Source: a virus. From it: a stretch of DNA of 31,090 nt. Location of the stretch: the IMG/VR virus record IMGVR_UViG_3300032235_000179, positions 1 through 31,090 of that record. The stretch is one strand, 5' to 3'. The translations under genes and the position numbers were made by a program. Shown one piece after another: positions 1-8,800 of the stretch. Position 1 is the first letter of the stretch. Every line of letters begins with the position of its first letter. The notes under the pieces were generated by a model, which did not search any database, had not been told where the DNA came from, and saw only the letters and a program-made list of their open reading frames with translations.

Positions 1-3000
1 GCACAATTTGCATTAAATGCACAAAGTATAGATACTGGTTCATTCTTATTACTTAGAGGAAATCAAAGATTTACTGGTAGTTTGGCAATAACTGGTAGTT
101 TAGATATTACTGGTAGTGTATTTGTAGCTCAATTTTATACAGGTTCTGAATCTCAATTAGTTGTAACTTGGGACCCTACTACTAAAAAGTTAGAAACAAG
201 AGATGTTCAACAGGCAGCAGGTACTTCTGGTACTTCTGGTACAAGTGGTACTTCTGGTACAACTGGTTCGGATGGTACTTCTGGTACGTCTGGAACAAGC
301 GGAACATCTGGTACTTCTGGAACAAGCGGTATTGATGGAACTTCGGGTACATCTGGAACTTCTGGAACTTCTGGGACAAGTGGTATAGACGGTACAAGCG
401 GTAGTTCTGGAACAAGTGGTACATCGGGTACATCTGGAACTTCTGGTTCATCCGGCTCATCTGGAACATCTGGTAGTGGTGGTACTTCTGGTTCATCTGG
501 TTCTACTGGTACTGACGGAACATCGGGTACATCTGGTACAAGCGGAACATCTGGTACTTCTGGCACATCTGGTACTTCTGGAACAAGTGGTAGTGGTGGA
601 ACATCTGGGACAAGTGGGAGTAGTGGTACTAGAGGTAGTGCTGGTACATCAGGTACATCTGGAACATCTGGTACATCCGCAACATCAGGTTCATCTGGTA
701 CTTCTGGTTCAGCAGGTTCAACTGGAACTGCTGGTAGTGGTGGTACAAGCGGAACATCTGGTACTTCTGGAACAACTGGTTCATCTGGTACTTCTGGAAC
801 AAGCGGTGTAGATGGTACAAGTGGAACATCTGGGACAAGTGGAACATCTGGAACTTCGGGTTCATCTGGTTCAGCTGGTAGTGGTGGTTCGGCTGGTTCA
901 TCTGGATTGGATGGTACATCTGGAACAAGTGGTTTAGATGGAACTTCTGGAACAAGTGGTACTTCTGGTTCATCTGGAACTTCTGGTTCATCTGGTACGG
1001 CTGGTTTGGCTGGTACTTCTGGAACAAGCGGAACTTCTGGAACATCTGGTACAAGCGGTACAACTGGTTCATCTGGTACAACGGGTTCTTCTGGAACAAG
1101 TGGAACATCGGGAACCTCTGGAACTTCTGGTACTAATGGTACTTCTGGAACTTCTGGAACTTCTGGAACTTCTGGAACTTCTGGAACAAGCGGAACATCT
1201 GGTACAAGTGGTACTTCTGGTACTGATGGTACTTCGGGTTCATCTGGTTCAAGCGGTAGCAGTGGTACAACTGGTTCTGATGGTACTTCTGGAACAAGTG
1301 GTACAAGCGGTACATCTGGAACCGATGGTACTTCTGGAACAAGTGGTACAAGCGGTAGTAGTGGTACAACGGGTTCGGATGGAACTTCTGGTACAAGCGG
1401 AACAAGCGGTACTTCTGGAAGTGATGGAACTTCTGGTACAAGCGGTACAAGTGGAACTGATGGTTCTGAAGGTACTTCTGGTACAAGTGGTACTTCTGGA
1501 AGTGATGGTACAAGCGGTACTTCTGGTACTGATGGCACATCTGGAACTTCTGGTACGGATGGCACATCTGGAACTTCTGGTACGGATGGCACATCTGGGA
1601 CTTCTGGAACAAGCGGTACATCTGGCAGTGATGGTACAAGCGGAACATCTGGTTTGGATGGTACAAATGGTAGTGATGGAACTTCTGGTACAAGCGGTAG
1701 TAGTGGTACATCAGCAGAGGGTTCATCTGGAACAAGCGGAACATCTGGAACAAGCGGAAGTGATGGAACATCTGGTACAAGCGGAACATCTGGAACTTCC
1801 GGAACAAGCGGAGTTGGTACGGATGGAACATCTGGAACAAGCGGTACTTCTGGAACAAGCGGAAGTGATGGTACATCTGGAACATCTGGAACGGATGGTA
1901 CAAGCGGAACTTCTGGTACAAGTGGTTTAGATGGAACTTTCTTTGGTTCATCTGGAACATCGGGTACATCTGGTGTAAGTGGAACTTCTGGGGTAAGTGG
2001 AACTTCTGGTGAAAGCGGAAGTAGTGGAGTTGCTGGAGCTGATGGTAGTTCTGGAACAAGCGGTGTAGATGGTACATTCTTTGGTAGTAGTGGAACATCT
2101 GGGACAAGTGGAACTTCTGGAACGTCTGGTACGGATGGAACATCTGGTACAAGCGGAGAAAGTGGTACATCTGGTGTAGATGGTACTTTCTTTGGTAGTA
2201 GTGGTACATCTGGTACAAGTGGAAGTGATGGAACTTCGGGTACAAGCGGAGAAAATGGTACTTCTGGTACTTCTGGTACTTCTGGAACTTCGGGTAAAGA
2301 TGGAACTTTCTTTGGTTCTTCTGGTACATCGGGTACTTCTGGTACAAGTGGAGAAAGTGGAACTTCTGGCTCAAGCGGAAGTAGTGGAACTTCTGGTACA
2401 AGCGGTTTGGATGGAACTTATTTTGGTTCATCTGGTACTTCTGGTACAAGCGGAACTTCTGGTATTGATGCTACTGATGGTACATCTGGAACAAGTGGAA
2501 CTTCTGGTTCATCTGGTTTGGATGGTACATTTTTTGGTTCATCTGGAACATCTGGAGCAGATGGTACTTCTGGTACTTCTGGAGCTGGTACATCGGGTAC
2601 ATCTGGAACTTCTGGAACATCTGGTGTAGATGGAACTTTCTTTGGAAGTTCGGGTACATCTGGTAGTAGTGGTGCTGATGGAACTTCTGGTACTTCTGGT
2701 GCTGGTACATCTGGTTCAAGTGGTTCAAGTGGTGAAAGTGGTACATCTGGTTTAGATGGAACATTCTTTGGTTCATCGGGTACTTCTGGAGAAAGTGGTA
2801 CGTCTGGTACAAGCGGTTTAAGTGGTTCAAGCGGTTCAAGTGGTACAAGTGGTACATCTGGTTTAGATGGAACTTTATTTGGTAGTAGTGGAACATCTGG
2901 TACATCTGGAACTTCTGGTACATCTGGTTTAGATGGTTCATCTGGAACATCTGGTACTTCTGGAACTTCTGGTTTAAATGGAACTTTATTTGGTTCTTCG

Positions 3001-3771
3001 GGTACTTCTGGAGAAGCTGGAACATCTGGTACATCTGGAACATCTGGAGCTATTGGTACGGATGGTACATCTGGTTCTTCGGGTTCTTCTGGATTGGATG
3101 GTACAAACTTTGGTTCTTCGGGTACTTCTGGAACATCTGGAACATCTGGAACATCTGGTGCTGGAACATCTGGTTCTTCTGGTGTATTAACATTAACTGG
3201 AACAACTGATAATGGTTTAATTACTCTAAATGGAGCAGCACCAAACGCAGCGGTTGAAAGTAATTTAACATTTGATGGTAGTACATTGACTGTAACTGGT
3301 ACAATTCAGGCAACTGGACCTGTATCCGCATCGGCATTTAACATTTATACTGGTGGAACTCCTAATTTAACTTCACCAACATCGTTAAACATAATTGCAA
3401 CCAATGGTGTTAATCTATCGACTAGTTTAACAACAACTGGATTTACAACATCAACAACTTTCAGAGAAACTTATTCTGATTTAGGTAGTGGTAGTGGTGC
3501 ATCAATTGATTTATCAACTGCAAACAACTTTAAGAGAACTTTCACTGGAAATGGTTCAATATCATTCTCAAATGCGCCTGCTGGAAAAGCATTTGGATTT
3601 ACATTATTAGCAGTAAACGCAGGAAATTACTCATTAGCTTGGAGTGGTGTTAATTGGGTAGGTGGTACACCTCCAATTTTAACTTCATCTGGTGAAGATA
3701 TATTAGTATTTTACACATTTGATGGTGGCACATCTTATTATGGATTTGTAACCGGATTAAACATGAATTAA
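1..3771 (+). CDS. Giant collagen-like tail fibre protein, 5'-truncated by the window edge
   Basis: The frame is open from base 1, so the gene begins upstream; the in-frame TTG at 82 is not a credible start. At least 1256 residues are visible. The first ~70 residues hold GS-rich beta-type repeats (ITGSLDITGSVFV). Then come ~990 residues of Gly-X-Y repeat, mostly Gly-Thr-Ser with Asp, Leu, Val and Ala substitutions (220-3183). A module starting LTLTGTTDNG (3184-3300) follows, and then a C-terminal domain with FSNAPAGKAF and YSLAWSGVNWVGG, a pattern I associate with phage fibre tips. Expected role: a long trimeric receptor-binding fibre. It heads a block with an adhesin and a fibre assembly chaperone, and shares the TTDNG module with the 2477-residue fibre downstream. 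Fibre role is well supported by architecture; receptor and exact virion position are unknown. Confidence 0.85.
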   Translation, partial: AQFALNAQSIDTGSFLLLRGNQRFTGSLAITGSLDITGSVFVAQFYTGSESQLVVTWDPTTKKLETRDVQQAAGTSGTSGTSGTSGTTGSDGTSGTSGTSGTSGTSGTSGIDGTSGTSGTSGTSGTSGIDGTSGSSGTSGTSGTSGTSGSSGSSGTSGSGGTSGSSGSTGTDGTSGTSGTSGTSGTSGTSGTSGTSGSGGTSGTSGSSGTRGSAGTSGTSGTSGTSATSGSSGTSGSAGSTGTAGSGGTSGTSGTSGTTGSSGTSGTSGVDGTSGTSGTSGTSGTSGSSGSAGSGGSAGSSGLDGTSGTSGLDGTSGTSGTSGSSGTSGSSGTAGLAGTSGTSGTSGTSGTSGTTGSSGTTGSSGTSGTSGTSGTSGTNGTSGTSGTSGTSGTSGTSGTSGTSGTSGTDGTSGSSGSSGSSGTTGSDGTSGTSGTSGTSGTDGTSGTSGTSGSSGTTGSDGTSGTSGTSGTSGSDGTSGTSGTSGTDGSEGTSGTSGTSGSDGTSGTSGTDGTSGTSGTDGTSGTSGTDGTSGTSGTSGTSGSDGTSGTSGLDGTNGSDGTSGTSGSSGTSAEGSSGTSGTSGTSGSDGTSGTSGTSGTSGTSGVGTDGTSGTSGTSGTSGSDGTSGTSGTDGTSGTSGTSGLDGTFFGSSGTSGTSGVSGTSGVSGTSGESGSSGVAGADGSSGTSGVDGTFFGSSGTSGTSGTSGTSGTDGTSGTSGESGTSGVDGTFFGSSGTSGTSGSDGTSGTSGENGTSGTSGTSGTSGKDGTFFGSSGTSGTSGTSGESGTSGSSGSSGTSGTSGLDGTYFGSSGTSGTSGTSGIDATDGTSGTSGTSGSSGLDGTFFGSSGTSGADGTSGTSGAGTSGTSGTSGTSGVDGTFFGSSGTSGSSGADGTSGTSGAGTSGSSGSSGESGTSGLDGTFFGSSGTSGESGTSGTSGLSGSSGSSGTSGTSGLDGTLFGSSGTSGTSGTSGTSGLDGSSGTSGTSGTSGLNGTLFGSSGTSGEAGTSGTSGTSGAIGTDGTSGSSGSSGLDGTNFGSSGTSGTSGTSGTSGAGTSGSSGVLTLTGTTDNGLITLNGAAPNAAVESNLTFDGSTLTVTGTIQATGPVSASAFNIYTGGTPNLTSPTSLNIIATNGVNLSTSLTTTGFTTSTTFRETYSDLGSGSGASIDLSTANNFKRTFTGNGSISFSNAPAGKAFGFTLLAVNAGNYSLAWSGVNWVGGTPPILTSSGEDILVFYTFDGGTSYYGFVTGLNMN
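220..3183 (+). repeat. Collagen-like Gly-Thr-Ser tract of the first fibre (~988 residues)
   Basis: Almost uninterrupted Gly-X-Y triplets, dominated by G-T-S and G-S-S, with essentially no proline. Synonymous codons are heavily mixed (GGT/GGA/GGC/GGG, ACT/ACA/ACG, TCT/TCA/TCG/AGC/AGT), so DNA identity between neighbouring triplets is lower than protein identity. From about 1921 onward, eleven copies of a DGT-[FYLN]-FGSS block interrupt the triplet register. Expected to form a thin, rod-like triple-helix-type shaft. Confidence 0.9.
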
Positions 3772-3775
3772 AGTT

Positions 3776-4678
3776 ATGGGAATATTTAGAAGATTAACAT
3801 CATCAGGAGCAGGTAGTGAATTATTTCCGTTTAAGGTTGAAATAACAACTACAACGGCCAATAGAGCATTTAGATTACCTATTTTTGATTATGAAGGATT
3901 AACACCTAATATTGTTGTTGATTGGGGAGATGGTAGTAGTAGTGTGATAACATCATCATCTGATATAGCATTAACTCACACATATGTAACCGCTGATACT
4001 TATGAAATTAGTATAAGTGGGTTTATGCCTGCATTTACTGTAAATAATAATACATCTAATCGTGGATTATATACTGCTATTATACAGTTTGGTATAAATG
4101 GGTTAAGAAGATTAAACTTTCAGGGTTGTAATCTTTTAACATCAATACCATCATCTGCATCTTTATCGGCTGTTGGTGGATATGGTGGATTAGATGAAAT
4201 TATTGATTGGACTGGATTTATGTCAAGAACTGGATTAACATCAATTCCATCTGATATATTTGATTATTCACCAAATTCTCAACTATTTAATTCAGCATTT
4301 TCATTTACACCAATAACTTCAGTTCCTTCTGGATTATTTGATAATGTACCATTGGCAGTTGATTTTACATCTACATTTTATGGATGTACATCATTAACAA
4401 CAGTACCATTAACTTTATTTGATTTATGTTCTAATGTAGTAAACTTTTCACAAACATTTAGACAATGTGCAGCAATAACATCTGGTGTAATTCAATTTAC
4501 CTTTAATACAGCGGTTTCAACTTTTCAAAATGTATATTTTATGAGTTCAACTACCAATAGTATTAGTGGAACTGCTCCTACAATTTGGTTAAGAACACCA
4601 ACACCTTTTGGAACTGGTGCATTTAGAAATTGTACTGGATTAACTAACTTTGCATCAATACCATCAACTTTCAAATAA
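3776..4678 (+). CDS. PKD-like plus BspA-type leucine-rich-repeat adhesin
   Basis: A 300-residue protein starting 4 bases after the previous stop. Residues ~45-82 look like a PKD/Ig-like beta domain: DWGDG at 49-53 and HTY at 68-70 are the hallmark positions. The remainder carries BspA/DUF285-type leucine-rich repeats with the recurrent pattern TSIPS-xLFD, FYGCTSLTTVP and TFRQCAAIT, ending in FRNCTGLTNF. These repeats mediate surface adhesion in Bacteroides and Mycoplasma proteins. No signal peptide is visible, which fits a virion component and not a secreted one. Position between a giant fibre and a fibre assembly chaperone suggests a fibre-tip or accessory receptor-binding protein. Fold assignment is fairly sure; adhesin role is inferred. 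Confidence 0.7.
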   Translation: MGIFRRLTSSGAGSELFPFKVEITTTTANRAFRLPIFDYEGLTPNIVVDWGDGSSSVITSSSDIALTHTYVTADTYEISISGFMPAFTVNNNTSNRGLYTAIIQFGINGLRRLNFQGCNLLTSIPSSASLSAVGGYGGLDEIIDWTGFMSRTGLTSIPSDIFDYSPNSQLFNSAFSFTPITSVPSGLFDNVPLAVDFTSTFYGCTSLTTVPLTLFDLCSNVVNFSQTFRQCAAITSGVIQFTFNTAVSTFQNVYFMSSTTNSISGTAPTIWLRTPTPFGTGAFRNCTGLTNFASIPSTFK

Positions 4679-4679
4679 T

Positions 4680-5123
4680 ATGTATTTAAGAATAATAGAT
4701 AACGAAGTAACATATCCATACTCTTTAAAACAATTTAGGGTAGATAATAAGAATTATACATTTCCGTTAAATATACCAACTGAAACATTAAATGAGTTTG
4801 GAGTATTTGAGGTATTGATAACTCCAAAGCCAAACGATTACACAAAAAATATATCAGAGGGTACTCCAAATTTAGTAGATGGTGTATATTATCAAAATTG
4901 GGTACAAACTAATGCTTCTGATTCTGAAAAAGAATTAAGATTAGCAATAAAATGGAGTGAAATTAGAGAATTAAGAAATCAGTTATTATCAGAGTGTGAT
5001 TGGACACAATTGGGAGATGTTACTGAAAGTATTAAAACTTTTTACCAATCATATAGACAAGATTTGAGAGATATTACAAATCAATCAGACCCTTTCAGTA
5101 TAGTTTGGCCGGAGAAACCATAA
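4680..5123 (+). CDS. Tail fibre assembly chaperone-like protein
   Basis: I chose ATG 4680 (MYLRIIDNEV), which overlaps closely with the stop of the adhesin gene, over an in-frame ATG at 4650 lying inside that gene; this gives 147 residues. The C-terminal half carries LRNQLLSECDWTQLGD followed by FYQSYRQDLRDI and ends in IVWPEKP. This pattern (R-x-x-RN-x-LL-x-x-[CT]DW ... W/F-x-x-YRQ-LRD ... WP-x-P) is typical of the phage tail assembly chaperone family (Pfam PF16778 as I recall it), found directly downstream of fibre genes. Expected role: folding or trimerisation of the adjacent fibre proteins; not necessarily in the virion. Family assignment by motif only. Confidence 0.75.
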   Translation: MYLRIIDNEVTYPYSLKQFRVDNKNYTFPLNIPTETLNEFGVFEVLITPKPNDYTKNISEGTPNLVDGVYYQNWVQTNASDSEKELRLAIKWSEIRELRNQLLSECDWTQLGDVTESIKTFYQSYRQDLRDITNQSDPFSIVWPEKP

Positions 5124-5137
5124 AAGATAGATAACTT

Positions 5138-5146
5138 ATATTTATA
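5138..5146 (+). promoter_or_regulatory. Putative phage promoter motif ATATTTATA
   Basis: ATATTTATA in the 46-base gap before the 5170 gene, ending exactly 23 bases before its ATG. It lies inside a weak inverted repeat (ATAGATA at 5127-5133 with TATCTAT at 5145-5151). The same motif at the same 23-base spacing occurs before 13708, 16624 and 17225. Confidence 0.5.
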
Positions 5147-5169
5147 TCTATAACATTACAAACTATTAA

Positions 5170-5499
5170 ATGAAAATACAAAGTCCTATATTTTCAGGTT
5201 CGATAATTCAATCGGCAAATGCCTATGCGAATTTAAGTGGTTCATTTACTGGTTCATTCACTGGTTCATTTAAAGGTGAGATTGAAGTAAATACTGCTAC
5301 TTTTGAAAACCTTACAATTACAAGAACAGTAACTCTTGGAACTTTTTCGGATGATAGGCAACGGATTACTGGTTCTGTGTTTATAAGTGGTTCTGAACAA
5401 ATTCAAGGTAGTGTAAATGTAGTTGATGGAGGGCAATTTCAAGTAGATGGTGTAAACGTATTAGATACCGCATTAGCTTATGCTATTGCATTAGGATAA
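5170..5499 (+). CDS. Small virion protein with GSFTGSF repeats
   Basis: A 109-residue protein. It opens MKIQSPIFSGSIIQ and has three tandem GSFTGSFTGSFKG units at residues ~24-35, then GS-punctuated beta segments (ITGSVFISGS, IQGSVNVVDGG). The same ITGSVF/SGS style is seen in the N-terminal parts of both giant fibres, so this is probably a free-standing version of the fibre's beta-helix-like segment or a fibre connector. It has its own ATATTTATA motif upstream and is followed after 7 bases by the next small gene. Not recognised as a named family. Confidence 0.6.
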   Translation: MKIQSPIFSGSIIQSANAYANLSGSFTGSFTGSFKGEIEVNTATFENLTITRTVTLGTFSDDRQRITGSVFISGSEQIQGSVNVVDGGQFQVDGVNVLDTALAYAIALG

Positions 5500-5506
5500 A
5501 TAAAAG

Positions 5507-5839
5507 ATGGCAAACGTATTTAAAAATAGTATAACTGGTTCAATTGGTTCAACGGGAGTTGGTGTGTACACTACACCATCTGCAACCACAACAACGGTAA
5601 TTGGTGTAAATGTGGCTAATGTAGCTGCACAAAATATATCGGTTAGTGTGATGTTGAAAGATACTTCGGCGAATAAAGTAGTATATTTAGTAAAAGATGC
5701 TTTAATTGTACAAGGTGGTTCAACTGTATTAGTTGGTGGAGAGCAGAAAGTGGTGATGGAAGCAAGTGATTTACTTTCCGTAACTTCATCATTAGCTAAT
5801 TCAGCAGATGTGATTGTTTCAGTATTAGAATTAACATAA
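5507..5839 (+). CDS. Small conserved phage structural protein
   Basis: A 110-residue protein with no signal peptide or membrane segment. It begins MANVFKNSITGSIGS and contains VYTTPSATTTTVIGVNVAN, VSVMLKDTSANKVVYLVKDALI and VVMEASDLLSVTSS, ending DVIVSVLELT. This layout (an N-terminal MANVFKN stretch, then an eight-stranded beta-sandwich-like pattern closing with a 'D-hydrophobic-S-hydrophobic-E' strand) is one I associate with small decoration or fibre-associated proteins of tailed phages. Exact role is unknown. It sits between the small GSFTGSF protein and the S74 fibre and is probably co-transcribed with both. Confidence 0.55.
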   Translation: MANVFKNSITGSIGSTGVGVYTTPSATTTTVIGVNVANVAAQNISVSVMLKDTSANKVVYLVKDALIVQGGSTVLVGGEQKVVMEASDLLSVTSSLANSADVIVSVLELT

Positions 5840-5856
5840 AATAAAAATATAATTGA

Positions 5857-8800
5857 ATGGAGTTCAACGGTAAAAGTCCTAATGGGTTAAATCAGTTAAG
5901 TGCAAGTTTAGTATCACTTTTTGTAAGTGGTGGGGCTGTAATTAATGTATCACCCCAATCGGTAAATGTTTTAACAGATATTACAGCATCTGGAGTTCAA
6001 ACTTCGGAAATAAATTCTCCAAATGGTGGAACATTATCCATTCAAAACAATGTAAAAATAACAGGTTCATTATTAGTATCATCATCCGTTTCCGCATCAT
6101 CTGTGGTTGCTAATACATTTGTTGGTGATGGTAGTGGAATAACAAATATACCCGCATCATCAATCGGTGATATTGATAGATTAAAATCAGGTTCAGCTCA
6201 GGCGGTAATCTCACCAAATAAAGGTTTGGAAGTACAAACATCATTGACAGTAAAAGACTTTTTAGTTGTAACTGGTAGTGGTATTTTTAGAGGAGATTTA
6301 AGTGTAGCTGGTACAATTAATACAACTGAATTAAAAGCAACTTATATATCATCTTCTATTATTTTCGCAAGTGGAAGTAATAAATTTGGTGATAATGTAG
6401 TTGATAAGCATGAATTTACTGGAAGTCTTGGTATTAGTGGTTCAATATTTGTAACTGGAAATACGATTGCAACTGATGTTACTACCGATGAAGTATTGGT
6501 ATTAAACACAACCACAGGTAGAATTGGTAGAAAGTTTGCAGCTGCATCTTCTGGTACTTCTGGAACAAGCGGTACATCTGGTACAACTGGTTCATCTGGT
6601 ACAACTGGTTCATCTGGTACAACTGGTTCGGAAGGTACTTCTGGTAGTGGTGGAACAAGCGGTAGTGGTGGTACATCTGGAACATCTGGTAGTGGTGGTA
6701 CATCTGGAACATCTGGTACGAGCGGAACATCTGGTAGTGGAGGAACTTCTGGTTCTTCTGGTTCATCGGGTTCGGCTGGTACAACGGGTTCCGCTGGTAC
6801 TACTGGTTCAAGCGGAACTTCTGGAACTTCTGGAACAAGTGGTACTTCTGGAACTTCTGGTTCATCAGGAACTTCTGGTAGTGGTGGTACATCTGGGACA
6901 AGTGGTAGTAGTGGAAGTAGTGGTTCAACTGGTTCTGCTGGTACAACCGGTTCTGCTGGTACAACTGGTTCTGCTGGTACAACTGGTTCTTCAGGAACAA
7001 CTGGTTCTTCGGGAACATCTGGTACATCGGGTACATCTGGAACAAGCGGTACTTCTGGGACAAGTGGAACAAGTGGTATAACTGGAGCTGGTGGTTCATC
7101 GGGTTCAAGTGGTTCATCTGGTTCTTCTGGAAGTAGTGGTAGTGGTGGTACAACAGGTTCGTCTGGTACATCTGGTAGTGGAGGAAGTGGTGGAACATCT
7201 GGAACTTCTGGTTCAAGTGGTTTAACTGGAGCTGGTGGTGGTAGTGGTTCATCTGGTAGTGGTGGTACATCTGGTACTTCTGGAACAAGCGGAACATCTG
7301 GAACATCTGGTACAAGTGGTACATCGGGAACTTCTGGTTCAAGTGGTAGTTCTGGTTCAAGTGGTACAATGGGAACTGCTGGTAGTGGTGGTACATCTGG
7401 TACTTCTGGAACAAGCGGAACATCTGGCACATCTGGTACAAATGGTACATCAGGTACATCTGGTACAAGTGGCACATCTGGTACTTCTGGTACTTCTGGA
7501 ACTTCTGGTTCCGCTGGTGCAACTGGTTCATCTGGTTCTGCTGGTACATCTGGTACTTCTGGTACTTCTGGAGCATTATCTATAACAGGTACAACCGATA
7601 ATGGTGTAATAACACTAAATGGTTCATCACCAAACGTAACTGCGGAGGCAAATTTAAGATTTGATGGTACTACATTAACTGTGACAGGAAACGAAACTAT
7701 TAGTGGTAACTTAACTGTTGGTGGTACAATCAGAGCACAACAAATATTTGTACAATACATTTCCGCATCTTTAATCTACGCAAGTGGTAGTAATATATTT
7801 GGAGATGCAACAAATGATAAGCAAGAATTTACTGGTTCGGTTGAAATTAGAGATTCAATCACAATTCCAGCATTCTCATCCAATCCTGTTGGTACAAAAG
7901 CTGGACAAATATATTATAATACTTCAGATACTAACATTTACCGATATAATGGTACAACTTGGTTAGCAGCAGCTGGTACTTCTGGTTCTGCTGGTACATC
8001 TGGAACTTCTGGTACAAGTGGAAGTAGTGGTACTTCAGGTACAAGCGGTACTTCTGGAACTTCTGGTTCATCTGGAAGTAGTGGAACAATGGGAACTGCT
8101 GGTACTGGTGGAACTTCGGGCACATCTGGTACATCTGGAACTTCGGGCACATCTGGTACATCTGGAACATCTGGTACATCCGGTTCAAGTGGCACAATGG
8201 GAACTGCCGGAAGTGGTGGAAGTAGTGGAACATCTGGAACTTCTGGAACAAGAGGTACTTCTGGTTCATCTGGAAGTAGTGGTTCATCTGGAAGTAGTGG
8301 AAATGCTGGTGTACCTGGTTCACCTGGTACGCCGGGAGCAAGTGGTTCATCTGGTTCGTCTGGTTCATCCGGCTCTTCTGGTTCATCCGGCTCTTCTGGT
8401 TCATCCGGCTCTTCTGGTATAAATGCGGGTATTACTTCGTTTACAAACCCCGCTGATAATAGAGTATTAACTGCGGTAAGTGCAAATACAATAAATGCAG
8501 AAGCAAACTTAACTTTTGATGGAAGTACATTGGCATTAAATGGTGCATTTTCAAATGGTAACTTTTATATAAATGGTTATGGATATGATACATCAAATGT
8601 AGACCAGTGGCCACACATTTATTGGTTAAGAAACACAGGTGCTGGTTGGGATGAAGGATTGATTAAAAATAGTAGTAGTAGAGGTTTCTTTGGTAAAGCT
8701 GGATTTGGTATTCATATGGATTCATCAAAAGCATTCCATATATTCTCATCTGGTTGGACAGCTAACTTTGGAGTTGAGCATGGTGGTACTGCAATTGCTG

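Noticed and set aside
82-84. TTG at 82 as the start of the first fibre gene
   Set aside because: The same frame is open and fibre-like (GSFLLLRGNQRFTGS) from base 1, so the gene is cut by the window edge.
207-1592. Long reverse-strand open frame (461 codons) made of Val-Pro-Glu/Asp-type repeats; similar frame at 6342-7760
   Set aside because: It is the mirror of the Gly-Thr-Ser tract: repeats of GGN ACN TCN read backwards have few stops. No promoter, start context or non-repeat domain supports it.
220-3183. Dense short repeats that could be mistaken for a CRISPR array or satellite DNA
   Set aside because: Repeats are 9-base protein triplets in a continuous frame, without spacers of constant length, leader or cas genes.
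4650-4679. Earlier ATG for the fibre assembly chaperone
   Set aside because: It lies inside the adhesin gene and adds ten residues without family resemblance; ATG 4680 directly after the stop is the natural start.
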